From an uncultured Lachnospiraceae bacterium (GTDB lineage: Bacteria > Bacillota > Clostridia > Lachnospirales > Lachnospiraceae), in contig CAJTOK010000043.1 in the NCBI GenBank assembly GCA_910577825.1, positions 1 to 31,073 on the forward strand: a stretch of DNA of 31,073 nt, written 5' to 3'. A program made the translations under genes and the position numbers. Numbering within the stretch: the stretch's first letter is position 1; each line of letters opens with the position of its first letter. The notes under the pieces were generated by a model. It did not search any database, was not told the DNA's origin, and saw only the letters and a list, made by a program, of their open reading frames with translations. Shown one piece after another: positions 7,885 to 16,145 of this stretch.

Positions 7885-9111
7885 TTATTTATCTTTTAAC
7901 TCTGTAAAAGGTCCTTGTTTCATTGCACGTACTTTTGATGAAAGCCCGAAGAGGTTTATAAACCCTTCTGCATCTTTATGGTTGTAAAGCTCACCTGTTG
8001 TAAATGATGCAATGGATTCACTGTATATTGAATATGGAGAGGTTGTCCCCATTTTTATAATATTTCCTTTATAAAGCCTGAATTTAACTTCACCTGTAAC
8101 ATATTTCTGTGTTGATTCAATAAATGCCTGTACAGCTTCACGGAGTGGTGTAAACCATTTTCCTTCATATACGATATCTGCAAATTTATTGCCCATATCC
8201 TTTTTAGCTGTATATGTGTCACGGTCAAGTATTAATTCTTCAAGCTGCTGGTGTGCTTCCATAAGGATTGTACCGCCAGGTGTTTCATATACACCACGTG
8301 ATTTCATGCCTACTACACGGTTCTCAACAATATCAACAATGCCAATGCCATGTTTTCCGCCAAGCTTATTAAGCTCACGGATAATATCAGAAACTTTCAT
8401 TTCCTTGCCGTTAAGTGTCTTTGGAACACCTTTTTCAAATGTCATTGTAACTGTTTCTCCTTCTTCAGGTGCATTTTCAGGTGTTGTGCCAAGTACAAGG
8501 AGATGGCCGTAGTCAGGTGCATTTGCAGGGTCTTCAAGCTCTAAGCCCTCATGGCTTATATGCCATAAATTCCTGTCACGGCTGTAGCTGTTGTCAGCAG
8601 AGAATGGAAGGTTAATCCCATGTGCCTTGCAGTATTCAATTTCAGATTCACGTGAATCCATAGTCCACTTGTCATCACGCCATGCAGCAATAATCTTTAA
8701 ATCAGGTGCAAGTGCCTTAATTCCAAGTTCAAAACGTACCTGGTCATTGCCTTTGCCAGTTGCACCGTGGCATATTGCGCTTGCGCCCTCAATACGTGCA
8801 ATTTCAACAAGCCTTTTAGCAATAAGGGGACGTGCCATAGACGTGCCAAGCAGGTATTTATTCTCATAAACAGCATTAGCCTGTACACAAGGAACAATAT
8901 ATCCATCACAGAATTCATCTGTTACATCTTCAATATATAACTTTGCAGCCCCGCATAATTTAGCTCTTTCTTCAAGGCCGTCAAGTTCACTTTCCTGTCC
9001 TACATCAATACATGCGCAGATAACTTCATAATCATAATTTTCCTTTAACCAGGGTATTATGGCTGTTGTATCTAATCCGCCAGAATAAGCCAGAATAACT
9101 TTTTCTTTCAT
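7885..9111 (-). CDS. argG: Argininosuccinate synthase
   Basis: ArgG joins citrulline and aspartate, with ATP, to form argininosuccinate in arginine synthesis. The 408-residue length is normal. The N-type ATP pyrophosphatase loop AYSGGLDTT starts the protein, and GHLLVLGT and family-typical GATGKGNDQVRFE are present. I chose the ATG at 9109-9111 because AGGAGG lies just upstream on the minus strand; an upstream in-frame ATG would add 12 hydrophobic residues lacking any family match. The gene stands alone, without argH, between an ARG-box promoter and a strong terminator. Arginine repression is therefore likely, in step with argCBD 3 kb away. Confidence 0.98.
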   Translation of the reverse strand: MKEKVILAYSGGLDTTAIIPWLKENYDYEVICACIDVGQESELDGLEERAKLCGAAKLYIEDVTDEFCDGYIVPCVQANAVYENKYLLGTSMARPLIAKRLVEIARIEGASAICHGATGKGNDQVRFELGIKALAPDLKIIAAWRDDKWTMDSRESEIEYCKAHGINLPFSADNSYSRDRNLWHISHEGLELEDPANAPDYGHLLVLGTTPENAPEEGETVTMTFEKGVPKTLNGKEMKVSDIIRELNKLGGKHGIGIVDIVENRVVGMKSRGVYETPGGTILMEAHQQLEELILDRDTYTAKKDMGNKFADIVYEGKWFTPLREAVQAFIESTQKYVTGEVKFRLYKGNIIKMGTTSPYSIYSESIASFTTGELYNHKDAEGFINLFGLSSKVRAMKQGPFTELKDK

Positions 9112-9143
9112 GGTAATTCCTCCTAAAATTAAAATATTATAAA

Positions 9144-9179
9144 GCACATTATACAGCTACATCTATATTTATGCAATAG
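9144..9179 (-). promoter_or_regulatory. argG promoter with overlapping ARG box
   Basis: On the minus strand, TTGCAT (complement of 9171-9176) and TATAAT (complement of 9148-9153) are 17 nt apart. TGCATAAATATAGA (complement of 9162-9175) matches the ArgR operator pattern TGNATWWWWATNCA at 13 of 14 positions and overlaps the -35 box and spacer. The 36-bp block matches the argC promoter block at 32 positions. Confidence 0.8.
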
Positions 9180-9326
9180 TGATTTTCCAGGCGCTGTCAA
9201 AAATATGCCGTTTAGTACAATGTACAGCCCGCTTATAACATAAGTAACCAGAATAGTTATAATTATGCCGATATATATTATTATATTATTTATTATTATA
9301 TAATTATATACAGGCAGGTGGGCAGA

Positions 9327-10049
9327 ATGGTTTCAATAGCAGTATGTGATGATGAACTGCTTGATTGCTGCAATATAGCAAAAGATATAAGAATGTTTAT
9401 GGAGCAGACGGGCATAACGTATATTGTCCGCCAGTTTAACAGCGGAAAGGATTTATTACATTCAATAGAAAGTTTTGATATTATTTTCCTTGATATTTTA
9501 ATGTGCGGGATGGATGGAATGAAAACAGCCAGATATTTAAGGGATAAGGCATATTGCAAAATAATAATATTTATATCATCAAGCCGTGAATATGTATTTG
9601 AAGCTTATGATGTTGAAGCTTTCCATTATCTGGTAAAGCCTGTTGACAATTATAAATTAAAAAGTGTACTGTGGCGGGCTTTAAAGAAAACAGGACATAA
9701 TTCCAGGGAGTATATTATTATAAACAAAGAAAGGCAGGGCAGGAAACTTCTGTTAAGGGATATATTTTATTTTGAAATAAATGGCAGGATAATTTATGTG
9801 CATACAGAAAAAGGCATATTAGACTATTATGGAAAAATAGGGGATTTAGAAAAAGAACTGCATGACAGGGGGTTTTTCAGATGCCATAAAGGTTTCCTGG
9901 TTAACCTGGACCATGTTGGCAGTTATAACCGGCATGAGGTTATTCTGGATAATGGAGAAAGAATTGTAATAGCAAAAAGGCGGTATAATGAATTTTGCAG
10001 GGAGATACTTATATGGATGAAAAAAATGGAGGGAATATATGAAAGCTGA
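9327..10049 (+). CDS. LytTR-family response regulator (AgrA/LytR type)
   Basis: A 240-residue transcription regulator. The receiver domain (about residues 1-120) has the acidic pair DD at 8-9, the phosphoacceptor Asp56 in FLDILMCGMDG, and the lysine in YLVKPVD. A LytTR DNA-binding domain (about 135-235) follows, with typical FYFEINGRIIYVHT and FFRCHKGFLVNLDHV segments. The ATG at 9327 is preferred because AGGTGGG lies 5 nt upstream; a GTG at 9318 overlaps that site. The 3' end overlaps the kinase gene by 11 bp, so the pair is translationally coupled. Such regulators often control peptide or bacteriocin systems, but no precursor or exporter gene is adjacent, so the signal is unknown. Confidence 0.92.
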   Translation: MVSIAVCDDELLDCCNIAKDIRMFMEQTGITYIVRQFNSGKDLLHSIESFDIIFLDILMCGMDGMKTARYLRDKAYCKIIIFISSSREYVFEAYDVEAFHYLVKPVDNYKLKSVLWRALKKTGHNSREYIIINKERQGRKLLLRDIFYFEINGRIIYVHTEKGILDYYGKIGDLEKELHDRGFFRCHKGFLVNLDHVGSYNRHEVILDNGERIVIAKRRYNEFCREILIWMKKMEGIYES

Positions 10050-11385
10050 TTATATATTATTTATATTCTGTTTAACCATCTATATATGGCAGGTGTCCGG
10101 GTTTTGTTTAAAATATTTATATAATCCACGTATAAATAAAACGGTATTTGCAGGCATTATTCTGGGGATTAAAATATTTGCCAATGTTATTGCACCGCAG
10201 GCTGGCACTCCTTATATTTTAAATGCCATAACTGGCCATATAATGTTTATTTTATTAGTATTTGCTGCTTTCAGGGAAGATAGAAGAAAAAAATTATTTG
10301 TACCAGTTATTTTAATACTGGCAGATATACTTGTATGGAATTTTAGCTGTTCACTGGTTTCCTGCTTTATTTTAACTGGCATGGAAATAGCAGGGGAGAT
10401 AGAAGTTATTAGCATACAAACAGGGAATATTATTGGCAGCGTATCTTACTGTGCAGCTGCTTTTGTAATAAATATACTGCTTAAAAGAAGCAGCAGGATA
10501 TTCCATAATAAAACAGGAAACTGGTATATGGATTTGTCTGTACCTCTGGCTTTTCTTATTATAATCGCAGATATTATAAACTGGGGAGCAAGTAACGGGG
10601 TTATGCTGGCAGCTGATGCAGGAAGGGAAAGGGAATTTGATATTTATTACAGCCAGTTGTCAGGACATGCAGGGACATGCCTTTTTATGGCATTATTTAT
10701 GTGCATTGTGGCAGGATTTGTGTCTGGCATGGATAAAATATATACCAGCCAGAAACAAAAAGAGCAGTACCTTTCAGAAATTGAGTTTTATAAAATGTTA
10801 AATGAACAATACCTGCAAATGGAACGGTTAAGGCATGATATGAAAAACCATGTTCTTTCACTATATGGATTATGGAAAAATAAAGAATACAAAAAAACCG
10901 GGGATTACCTGGAGAAAATGATGGAAAGCGGGAATATAGGGGCAGAGGATTATACAACAGGAAATAAAGTAATAGATGTTTTATTATATAATAAAAGCAG
11001 GAGGGCAAAACAGGACAATATCTGCATGGAATGTGATGTACAGATTCCTGGAGGCTGTACGGTTGATGAATTTGATATGTGTGTATTATTTGGAAATATT
11101 CTGGACAATGCAATAAATGCCTGCAATGAAGCACAAGGTGCGGCACACAGTTTTATTTATATCCAGTCGCATAAAGTAAAGGACTGTTTTCTGTTAGTTT
11201 CAAGGAACACTACAATTTTAAAAGATATAAAGGAAATAAAACAAGGGACTGGTTTTCTGAATATAAAAGAAACTGTAAAAAAATATAATGGGACTGCCAG
11301 TGCAAAAATAGAAAATAATGTTTTTGAGATTGCTATACTGGTTCCAATGGACAATAACGCATATAACATTAAACAGGCTGTTTAA
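10039..11385 (+). CDS. GHKL-type sensor histidine kinase (AgrC-like)
   Basis: A 448-residue membrane kinase. The N-terminal 240 residues contain about six hydrophobic segments, and a short coiled linker (about 245-262) leads to the kinase region. The phosphoacceptor is His266 in RLRHDMKNH. The N box is LFGNILDNAINAC near residue 355. The nucleotide-binding lid is short and diverged (GTGFLNIKETVKKYNG), as is common in the AgrC/HPK10 group. ATG at 10039 overlaps the regulator gene. The input is likely a small extracellular ligand such as a peptide. No agrB- or agrD-like gene is seen in the 200 bp on either side. Confidence 0.9.
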   Translation: MKADYILFIFCLTIYIWQVSGFCLKYLYNPRINKTVFAGIILGIKIFANVIAPQAGTPYILNAITGHIMFILLVFAAFREDRRKKLFVPVILILADILVWNFSCSLVSCFILTGMEIAGEIEVISIQTGNIIGSVSYCAAAFVINILLKRSSRIFHNKTGNWYMDLSVPLAFLIIIADIINWGASNGVMLAADAGREREFDIYYSQLSGHAGTCLFMALFMCIVAGFVSGMDKIYTSQKQKEQYLSEIEFYKMLNEQYLQMERLRHDMKNHVLSLYGLWKNKEYKKTGDYLEKMMESGNIGAEDYTTGNKVIDVLLYNKSRRAKQDNICMECDVQIPGGCTVDEFDMCVLFGNILDNAINACNEAQGAAHSFIYIQSHKVKDCFLLVSRNTTILKDIKEIKQGTGFLNIKETVKKYNGTASAKIENNVFEIAILVPMDNNAYNIKQAV

Positions 11386-11459
11386 AACAATATTATATAA
11401 CAGGAATTATTATTGCCGAAGAATAAAGTAATAAAAATCTGTTTTAAGGAGGTAAAGCT

Positions 11460-11921
11460 ATGCAGGCAAAGACAATGGAAGGTTTAATTGGTGCAAGGAA
11501 CAATATTAATATAGCACATGTCCCGGTAAGGATATATAAAGATGCAGAACGCAGGGGCGACCTGGCAACAATGGAACGTGCGGCAGGTTATGCTGGTGAA
11601 TTTACATTACGGGCAGAAGAATATAAGTCCAAAGCAGACGAAGGCATGGCGGAAGAAGCAAAAGAGGCAAAGAAAGAAGAAGAAACAAGGCGTGAAAATG
11701 CAGCTGGAAAGCGCAGGGCAGAACGTGAAGAAATGCAGGAGCAGATTGAAGAAAGCAGGGAGAAGACAGCAGACAGCGTAGAGATAAGTGAAGAGGGTAA
11801 ATTATTATCAGAAGATATAGTACAGCCTGGTACAGACAAAGAACCTGTTATATATAACAGAACAGGGGAAACTGTACAGGCAGGGCAGGTTTCTCTGCCA
11901 GGCATTTCACTTTCTATATAA
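11460..11921 (+). CDS. Hypothetical coiled-coil protein, 153 aa
   Basis: I do not recognise a named family. The protein has a short N-terminal region (MQAKTMEGLIGARNNIN), a helical segment, and then a very charged Glu/Lys/Arg-rich stretch at about residues 50-105 that should form a coiled coil. A motif TADSVEISEEGKLL near 102-115 and a loose C-terminal tail end it. No signal peptide, membrane segment or cysteines are seen. AAGGAGG lies 8 nt before the ATG, and a strong terminator follows. It lies 74 bp after the kinase gene and may be in the same operon, but a functional link is not shown. The length, good ribosome binding site and terminator argue that it is a real gene. Confidence 0.75.
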   Translation: MQAKTMEGLIGARNNINIAHVPVRIYKDAERRGDLATMERAAGYAGEFTLRAEEYKSKADEGMAEEAKEAKKEEETRRENAAGKRRAEREEMQEQIEESREKTADSVEISEEGKLLSEDIVQPGTDKEPVIYNRTGETVQAGQVSLPGISLSI

Positions 11922-11966
11922 CAAATATATAATAAACAGCAGGCAGCAGACTGTTGTATGGATTAT

Positions 11967-12001
11967 GGCCACTGGTTTAATTTCCAGTGGCTGTTCTTTT
12001 T
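11967..12001 (+). terminator. Intrinsic terminator after the 153-aa hypothetical gene
   Basis: A 9-bp stem with one wobble (11967-11975 with 11984-11992), an 8-nt loop and a T-rich tail (GTTCTTTTT). Confidence 0.92.
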
Positions 12002-12015
12002 AATACGTATCAAAA

Positions 12016-12049
12016 AGAATAAATATTCATTATTATAAATAAATATTCA
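12016..12049 (+). promoter_or_regulatory. Tandem ARG boxes upstream of argC (predicted ArgR operator)
   Basis: Two 14-bp sites match TGNATWWWWATNCA at 13 of 14 positions each: AGAATAAATATTCA at 12016-12029 and TAAATAAATATTCA at 12036-12049. Their centres are 20 bp apart, two helical turns, which is the arrangement bound by one ArgR hexamer in known operators. They lie about 60 bp upstream of the -35 box, so looping to the promoter-proximal box is possible. Confidence 0.75.
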
Positions 12050-12105
12050 CAGAATTAAAAGAAAATACAAGAAATTTACATATTTTATAAAATAATGGAA
12101 ATCCC

Positions 12106-12141
12106 CTATTGCATAAATATAAATTTAGCTGTATAATAGGC
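12106..12141 (+). promoter_or_regulatory. argCBD promoter with overlapping ARG box
   Basis: The -35 TTGCAT (12109-12114) and consensus -10 TATAAT (12132-12137) are 17 nt apart. TGCATAAATATAAA at 12110-12123 is a 13/14 ARG-box match and covers the -35 box. The block is nearly identical to the argG promoter on the other strand at 9144-9179. Confidence 0.82.
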
Positions 12142-12191
12142 ATTGCGTTACAGACGTTGGATGTTATATGAAAGGCATGGTGTAATTAATA

Positions 12192-13232
12192 ATGGTTAAG
12201 GCAGGTATTATTGGTTCTACAGGTTATGCAGGACAGGAACTTGTACGCATACTTTTAAACCATCCGGATGTGGAAATTGTATGGTATGGTTCAAAGTCAT
12301 ATATAGACAAGAGGTATAGTGAAGTATTTGGAAATATGTTCCAGATTGTGGACAATGTATGCCTGGGCGAGGATATAAATAAACTTGCAGGACAGGCAGA
12401 TGTTATTTTTACAGCTACCCCGCAGGGGCTCTGCAGTTCACTTGTAAATGAAGAAATATTAAGCCAGGTAAAAATAATTGACCTTAGTGCTGACTTCAGG
12501 ATTAAAGATATAGGAAAATATGAAAAATGGTATGGAATTAAGCACCAGAGCCCTTCTTTTATAAAAGAAGCTGTATACGGGCTTTGCGAGATAAACAGGG
12601 AAGATATTAAAAATGCAAGGCTTATAGCAAACCCTGGCTGTTTCCCTACATGTACAGTCCTTTCAATATACCCTCTGGCAAAAGAAGGGCTTATTGACAT
12701 GGATACAGTTATTGTAGATGCAAAGTCCGGGGTATCAGGTGCAGGACGTGGCGCAAAAACGGCAAATCTTTACTGTGAGGTTAATGAAAGCATTAAGCCA
12801 TATGGGGTGGCAGTACACCGCCATACACCGGAAATTGAAGACCAGCTTTCTTACGCATCTGGTGAAGATGTGGTTATTAACTTTACCCCGCATCTTGTGC
12901 CAATGAACAGGGGGATACTTGCGACATCATATGCAAAGCTTAAAGAAAAACTGCCATATAATGAAGTCAAAGAAATATATGATAAATATTATAAAGATGA
13001 ATACTTTGTGCGTGTCCTTGATGAAAATGTATTTCCGGAAACAAGGTGGGTAGAGGGAAGCAACTTTGTGGATGTGAATTTTAAAATAGATGGACGTACA
13101 GGGCGTATTATTATGATGGGTGCTATTGATAACGTTGTCAAAGGTGCAGCAGGGCAGGCAGTACAAAATATGAATATATTATATGGTTTTAAGGAGAATA
13201 CAGGGCTGGATATAGTTCCTTTGTTCCCTTGA
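12192..13232 (+). CDS. argC: N-acetyl-gamma-glutamyl-phosphate reductase
   Basis: ArgC reduces N-acetylglutamyl phosphate to the semialdehyde with NADPH, the third step of arginine synthesis. The 346-residue length is normal. The Rossmann loop GSTGYAGQEL is at residues 8-17, and the catalytic Cys150 lies in NPGCFPTC. The KSGVSGAGR motif and the GATSYA-like region LATSYAKLKE are typical. The ATG at 12192 gives the standard N-terminus, though the ribosome binding site is weak (AAAGG about 16 nt upstream). It is the first gene of argC-argB-argD behind ARG boxes. The usual Firmicute neighbour argJ is missing. Confidence 0.97.
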   Translation: MVKAGIIGSTGYAGQELVRILLNHPDVEIVWYGSKSYIDKRYSEVFGNMFQIVDNVCLGEDINKLAGQADVIFTATPQGLCSSLVNEEILSQVKIIDLSADFRIKDIGKYEKWYGIKHQSPSFIKEAVYGLCEINREDIKNARLIANPGCFPTCTVLSIYPLAKEGLIDMDTVIVDAKSGVSGAGRGAKTANLYCEVNESIKPYGVAVHRHTPEIEDQLSYASGEDVVINFTPHLVPMNRGILATSYAKLKEKLPYNEVKEIYDKYYKDEYFVRVLDENVFPETRWVEGSNFVDVNFKIDGRTGRIIMMGAIDNVVKGAAGQAVQNMNILYGFKENTGLDIVPLFP

Positions 13233-13301
13233 TATTCTTACAAATTGCAGGTACAAAAATTGTATTATGCGCAAAAGGCAGCGCAGGAATGAGGAAAATT
13301 T

Positions 13302-14216
13302 ATGAGTGATGAGGAAAGAAAAGAGTATTTTGATATAATTACAGAGAAGGCGGAAACGCTTATAGAGGCGCTTCCTTATATACGTGATTTTAATAATAAA
13401 AAAGTTGTTGTTAAATATGGCGGAAGTGCCATGCTTGATAAAAAACTTGAAGAAAGTGTTATTAAAGATGTTGCTTTGTTAAAGCTTGTCGGAATGAAGC
13501 CTGTTATTGTGCATGGCGGCGGCAAGGAGATAAGCAGGTGGCTTGATAAGACAGGCAAGGAGTCTGTATTTGAGGACGGGCTCCGTGTAACGGACAAGGA
13601 TACAATGGAAATTGCAGAAATGGTTCTTAACCGTGTTAATAAAAACCTTGTGCAGATGGTAGAGAAGCTTGGCGTAAAGGCGGCCGGGATATGTGGCAAG
13701 GATGGCGGCATGTTAAAGGCTGTAAAGAAAATGCCTGGCGGCAAAGATATTGGTTATGTAGGTGATATAAAGTCTGTAAATACAGAAATTGTTGATACAT
13801 TAATTGAGAATGATTTTATACCAGTTATTGCACCTGTAGGCATGGATGATAGTGGCAATACTTATAATATCAATGCCGATGATGCCGCATGTGCAATAGC
13901 TGCTGCAATCCGTGCAGAAAAGCTTGCCTTCCTTACAGATGTAGAGGGTGTCTGCATGAATCCTGATGACAGGAAATCACTTATATCTGTACTTGATTTA
14001 AATGAAGCTAATAAACTTATAGAGGGCGGCATTATAAGCGGCGGTATGCTTCCTAAGGTCACTAACTGCATAAATGCTGTTAATTCAGGTGTAAACAGGG
14101 TGCATATCCTGGATGGCAGGAGGGAACACTGCCTGCTGCTTGAGTTCTTTACTAAGAAAGGTATCGGTACTGCTATAATAGGCGATGACAGCGGGCATTA
14201 TTTTAATGAAGATTAG
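13302..14216 (+). CDS. argB: Acetylglutamate kinase
   Basis: ArgB phosphorylates N-acetylglutamate with ATP. The 304-residue protein has the amino-acid-kinase motifs VVKYGGSAM, IVHGGGKEI and a C-terminal GGMLPKV segment. About 30 residues precede the catalytic core and are predicted to be helical (EERKEYFDIITEKAETL). Such an N-terminal helix marks the hexameric, arginine-inhibited kinases of the cyclic (acetyl-recycling) pathway. This is an inference from the family, but it implies that an ornithine acetyltransferase is encoded elsewhere. GAGGAAAA precedes the ATG. The gene lies 69 bp after argC and 9 bp before argD. Confidence 0.97.
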   Translation: MSDEERKEYFDIITEKAETLIEALPYIRDFNNKKVVVKYGGSAMLDKKLEESVIKDVALLKLVGMKPVIVHGGGKEISRWLDKTGKESVFEDGLRVTDKDTMEIAEMVLNRVNKNLVQMVEKLGVKAAGICGKDGGMLKAVKKMPGGKDIGYVGDIKSVNTEIVDTLIENDFIPVIAPVGMDDSGNTYNINADDAACAIAAAIRAEKLAFLTDVEGVCMNPDDRKSLISVLDLNEANKLIEGGIISGGMLPKVTNCINAVNSGVNRVHILDGRREHCLLLEFFTKKGIGTAIIGDDSGHYFNED

Positions 14217-14225
14217 GGGGCAAAT

Positions 14226-15440
14226 ATGGATATAGAGGAGATTTCAAAGCATTTTATACATGTATATAACAGAAATAAAATATTTACAAAAGGGGAAGAT
14301 GTTTACCTTTATGATGACAAGGGCGGCAAATACCTTGATATGGGGGCCGGCATTGCGGTTTCTGCACTTGGCTACAGTAATGAGGAGTATAAGCAGGGGC
14401 TTAAAGACCAGATTGACAAACTTGTACACACTTCAAACCTTTATTTTAATGAGCCTTCAATTAAGGCAGCAGGCTATGTTACAGAAGCCACAGGGCTTGA
14501 CAGGGTGTTTTTTACAAACAGCGGGACAGAAGCAATAGAGGGCGCTATTAAGCTTGCCAGAAAGTACGCATATTTAAAGAATAAAGACAGCAAAGGCGGG
14601 ATAATTGCAATGGAACACTCCTTCCATGGAAGGAGCATGGGGGCGCTTTCTGTTACAGGCACGAAACATTACAGAGAGCCTTTTGAACCATTAATCGGGG
14701 GAGTGTCATTTGCAGAGTTTAATAACCTTGAAAGTGTAAAAGCACTTGTTACAGAAGATACATGTGCAATAATAATGGAAACATTGCAGGGCGAGGGCGG
14801 TATTTACCCTGCAACAGAAGAGTTTATAACAGGCGTAAGGAAGCTCTGTGATGAAAATGGCATTTTACTGGTATTAGATGAAATACAATGTGGCATGGGG
14901 CGCACAGGAAAAATGTTTGCATACCAGCATTATGGCATAAAGCCTGATATCCTTACAATGGCAAAGGCTCTTGGCTGTGGTGTGCCTGTAGGTGCATTTG
15001 CTGCATCTGAAAGGGTGGCAGAAGCAATGTGTCCTGGCGACCACGGTACAACTTATGGCGGAAACCCGCTTGCAACAGCGGCTGTATGCAAAGTGTTTGA
15101 AATATATAAGGATAAGGACATTACCGGGCATGTTAATGAAGTTGCCCCTTACCTTTTTAGCAGGCTTCTGGAACTTAAAGAAAAGCATAATACTATTATA
15201 AAAGATGTGCGTGGAATGGGGCTTATGCTTGGCATGGAACTTTCCATACCTGCAGGCCAGGCCGTTACAGAGGCACTTAAAAACAATTTAATATTAATCC
15301 AGGCAGGAAGTAATATAATAAGGTTTGTGCCTCCTTTAATTATAGAGAAAGAGCATATTGATGCAATGTATAATATACTGGATAAAATTTTTTATGAACC
15401 TTATGGAAGTGTTGCGGCAAAGAAGTTTAAACCTGTATAA
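14226..15440 (+). CDS. argD: Acetylornithine aminotransferase
   Basis: ArgD is a class III, PLP-dependent aminotransferase that converts N-acetylglutamate semialdehyde to N-acetylornithine. It is 404 residues. Key segments are FTNSGTEAIEGAIKLAR, the PLP aspartate in LVLDEIQCGMGRTG, and the Schiff-base lysine in ILTMAKALGCG. The C-terminal substrate-binding end RFVPPLII is present. AGGGGG lies 5 nt before the ATG, and the gap to argB is only 9 bp. A terminator follows, so the arginine operon here is argCBD. Related ornithine or succinylornithine transaminases are alternatives, but the operon context supports ArgD. Confidence 0.96.
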   Translation: MDIEEISKHFIHVYNRNKIFTKGEDVYLYDDKGGKYLDMGAGIAVSALGYSNEEYKQGLKDQIDKLVHTSNLYFNEPSIKAAGYVTEATGLDRVFFTNSGTEAIEGAIKLARKYAYLKNKDSKGGIIAMEHSFHGRSMGALSVTGTKHYREPFEPLIGGVSFAEFNNLESVKALVTEDTCAIIMETLQGEGGIYPATEEFITGVRKLCDENGILLVLDEIQCGMGRTGKMFAYQHYGIKPDILTMAKALGCGVPVGAFAASERVAEAMCPGDHGTTYGGNPLATAAVCKVFEIYKDKDITGHVNEVAPYLFSRLLELKEKHNTIIKDVRGMGLMLGMELSIPAGQAVTEALKNNLILIQAGSNIIRFVPPLIIEKEHIDAMYNILDKIFYEPYGSVAAKKFKPV

Positions 15441-15473
15441 ATAAATTTATTTTGGAAATATTCTGTAATATAC

Positions 15474-15502
15474 AAAAGAGCCAGGAATTAACTGGCTTTT
15501 TT
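15474..15502 (+). terminator. Intrinsic terminator after argD
   Basis: A GAGCCAG/CTGGCTT stem with one G-T wobble (15478-15484 with 15492-15498) and a 7-nt loop is flanked by an A-run and followed by a T-run. Confidence 0.9.
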
Positions 15503-15533
15503 CTAATCCATTTTACAGAAAAGAGGTTTATTT

Positions 15534-15980
15534 ATGTGGGGAATGCTAATTTCATTAATATCAGGCATCTTAATGAGTGTACAGGGGGTTTTTAATTCAG
15601 AAGTTACAAAGCAGACAGGTATATGGATTGCGGCAGCATTTGTACAGGTTACGGCATTTGTGACTTGTATGGCAGCATGGCTTGTAACGGGCAGGGAAAG
15701 CGGTTTTGGCGCTGTTATTTCCACAAAGCCTGTTTATCTTTTATCAGGAGGAATAATAGGGGCATTTATAACATATACAGTAATTGCCGGAATGAATACG
15801 CTAGGGCCTGCACAATCAGTTCTTTTTATAATAACTGCGCAGGTAATTTCTGCGTACCTTATCGAGTTATTCGGACTGTTTGGCGTGGAAAAAAGCCAGT
15901 TCCAGTGGACTAAGCTTATAGGCGCGCTGGCAATGGTGGCAGGCATTTTTATATTTAAATGGAAGGATTTAAGACAATAA
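15534..15980 (+). CDS. DUF606/YdcZ-type membrane protein (DMT superfamily half-unit)
   Basis: A 148-residue, very hydrophobic protein with about five membrane segments, starting MWGMLISLISGILMSVQGVFN, which is typical of the YdcZ/DUF606 group in the drug/metabolite transporter superfamily. Conserved small-residue and polar positions (NSEVTKQTG, ITAQVISAYLIELFG) fit. The family usually has four or five membrane segments per chain and is thought to work as a dimer; the substrate is unknown. GAGG precedes the ATG. The gene is isolated between the argD terminator and the comEA region. A second DUF606 gene is often found beside the first in other genomes, but none is here. Confidence 0.85.
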   Translation: MWGMLISLISGILMSVQGVFNSEVTKQTGIWIAAAFVQVTAFVTCMAAWLVTGRESGFGAVISTKPVYLLSGGIIGAFITYTVIAGMNTLGPAQSVLFIITAQVISAYLIELFGLFGVEKSQFQWTKLIGALAMVAGIFIFKWKDLRQ

Positions 15981-16145
15981 TAAGTATAAAAATTTTTTTG
16001 TAAGAAATTTTAATTAAAATGTAATAAATTTGTTGAATGTACCTATTGTAATAATTATTTTAATTGGTTATTATGTTAAATAGTAATGGTTTACAACTAA
16101 AAAGACCGGGCTGCATAACCTTCCATGGAAGTATGGAGGGCATGT

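Noticed and set aside
9205..9220. Possible LytTR binding half-site (GCCGTTTAG)
   Set aside because: A single imperfect half-site with no properly spaced second copy.
9203..9245. 12-residue reading frame starting MPFSTMYSP before the LytTR regulator, considered as a peptide signal
   Set aside because: No ribosome binding site, no AgrD-like features, and too short to support.
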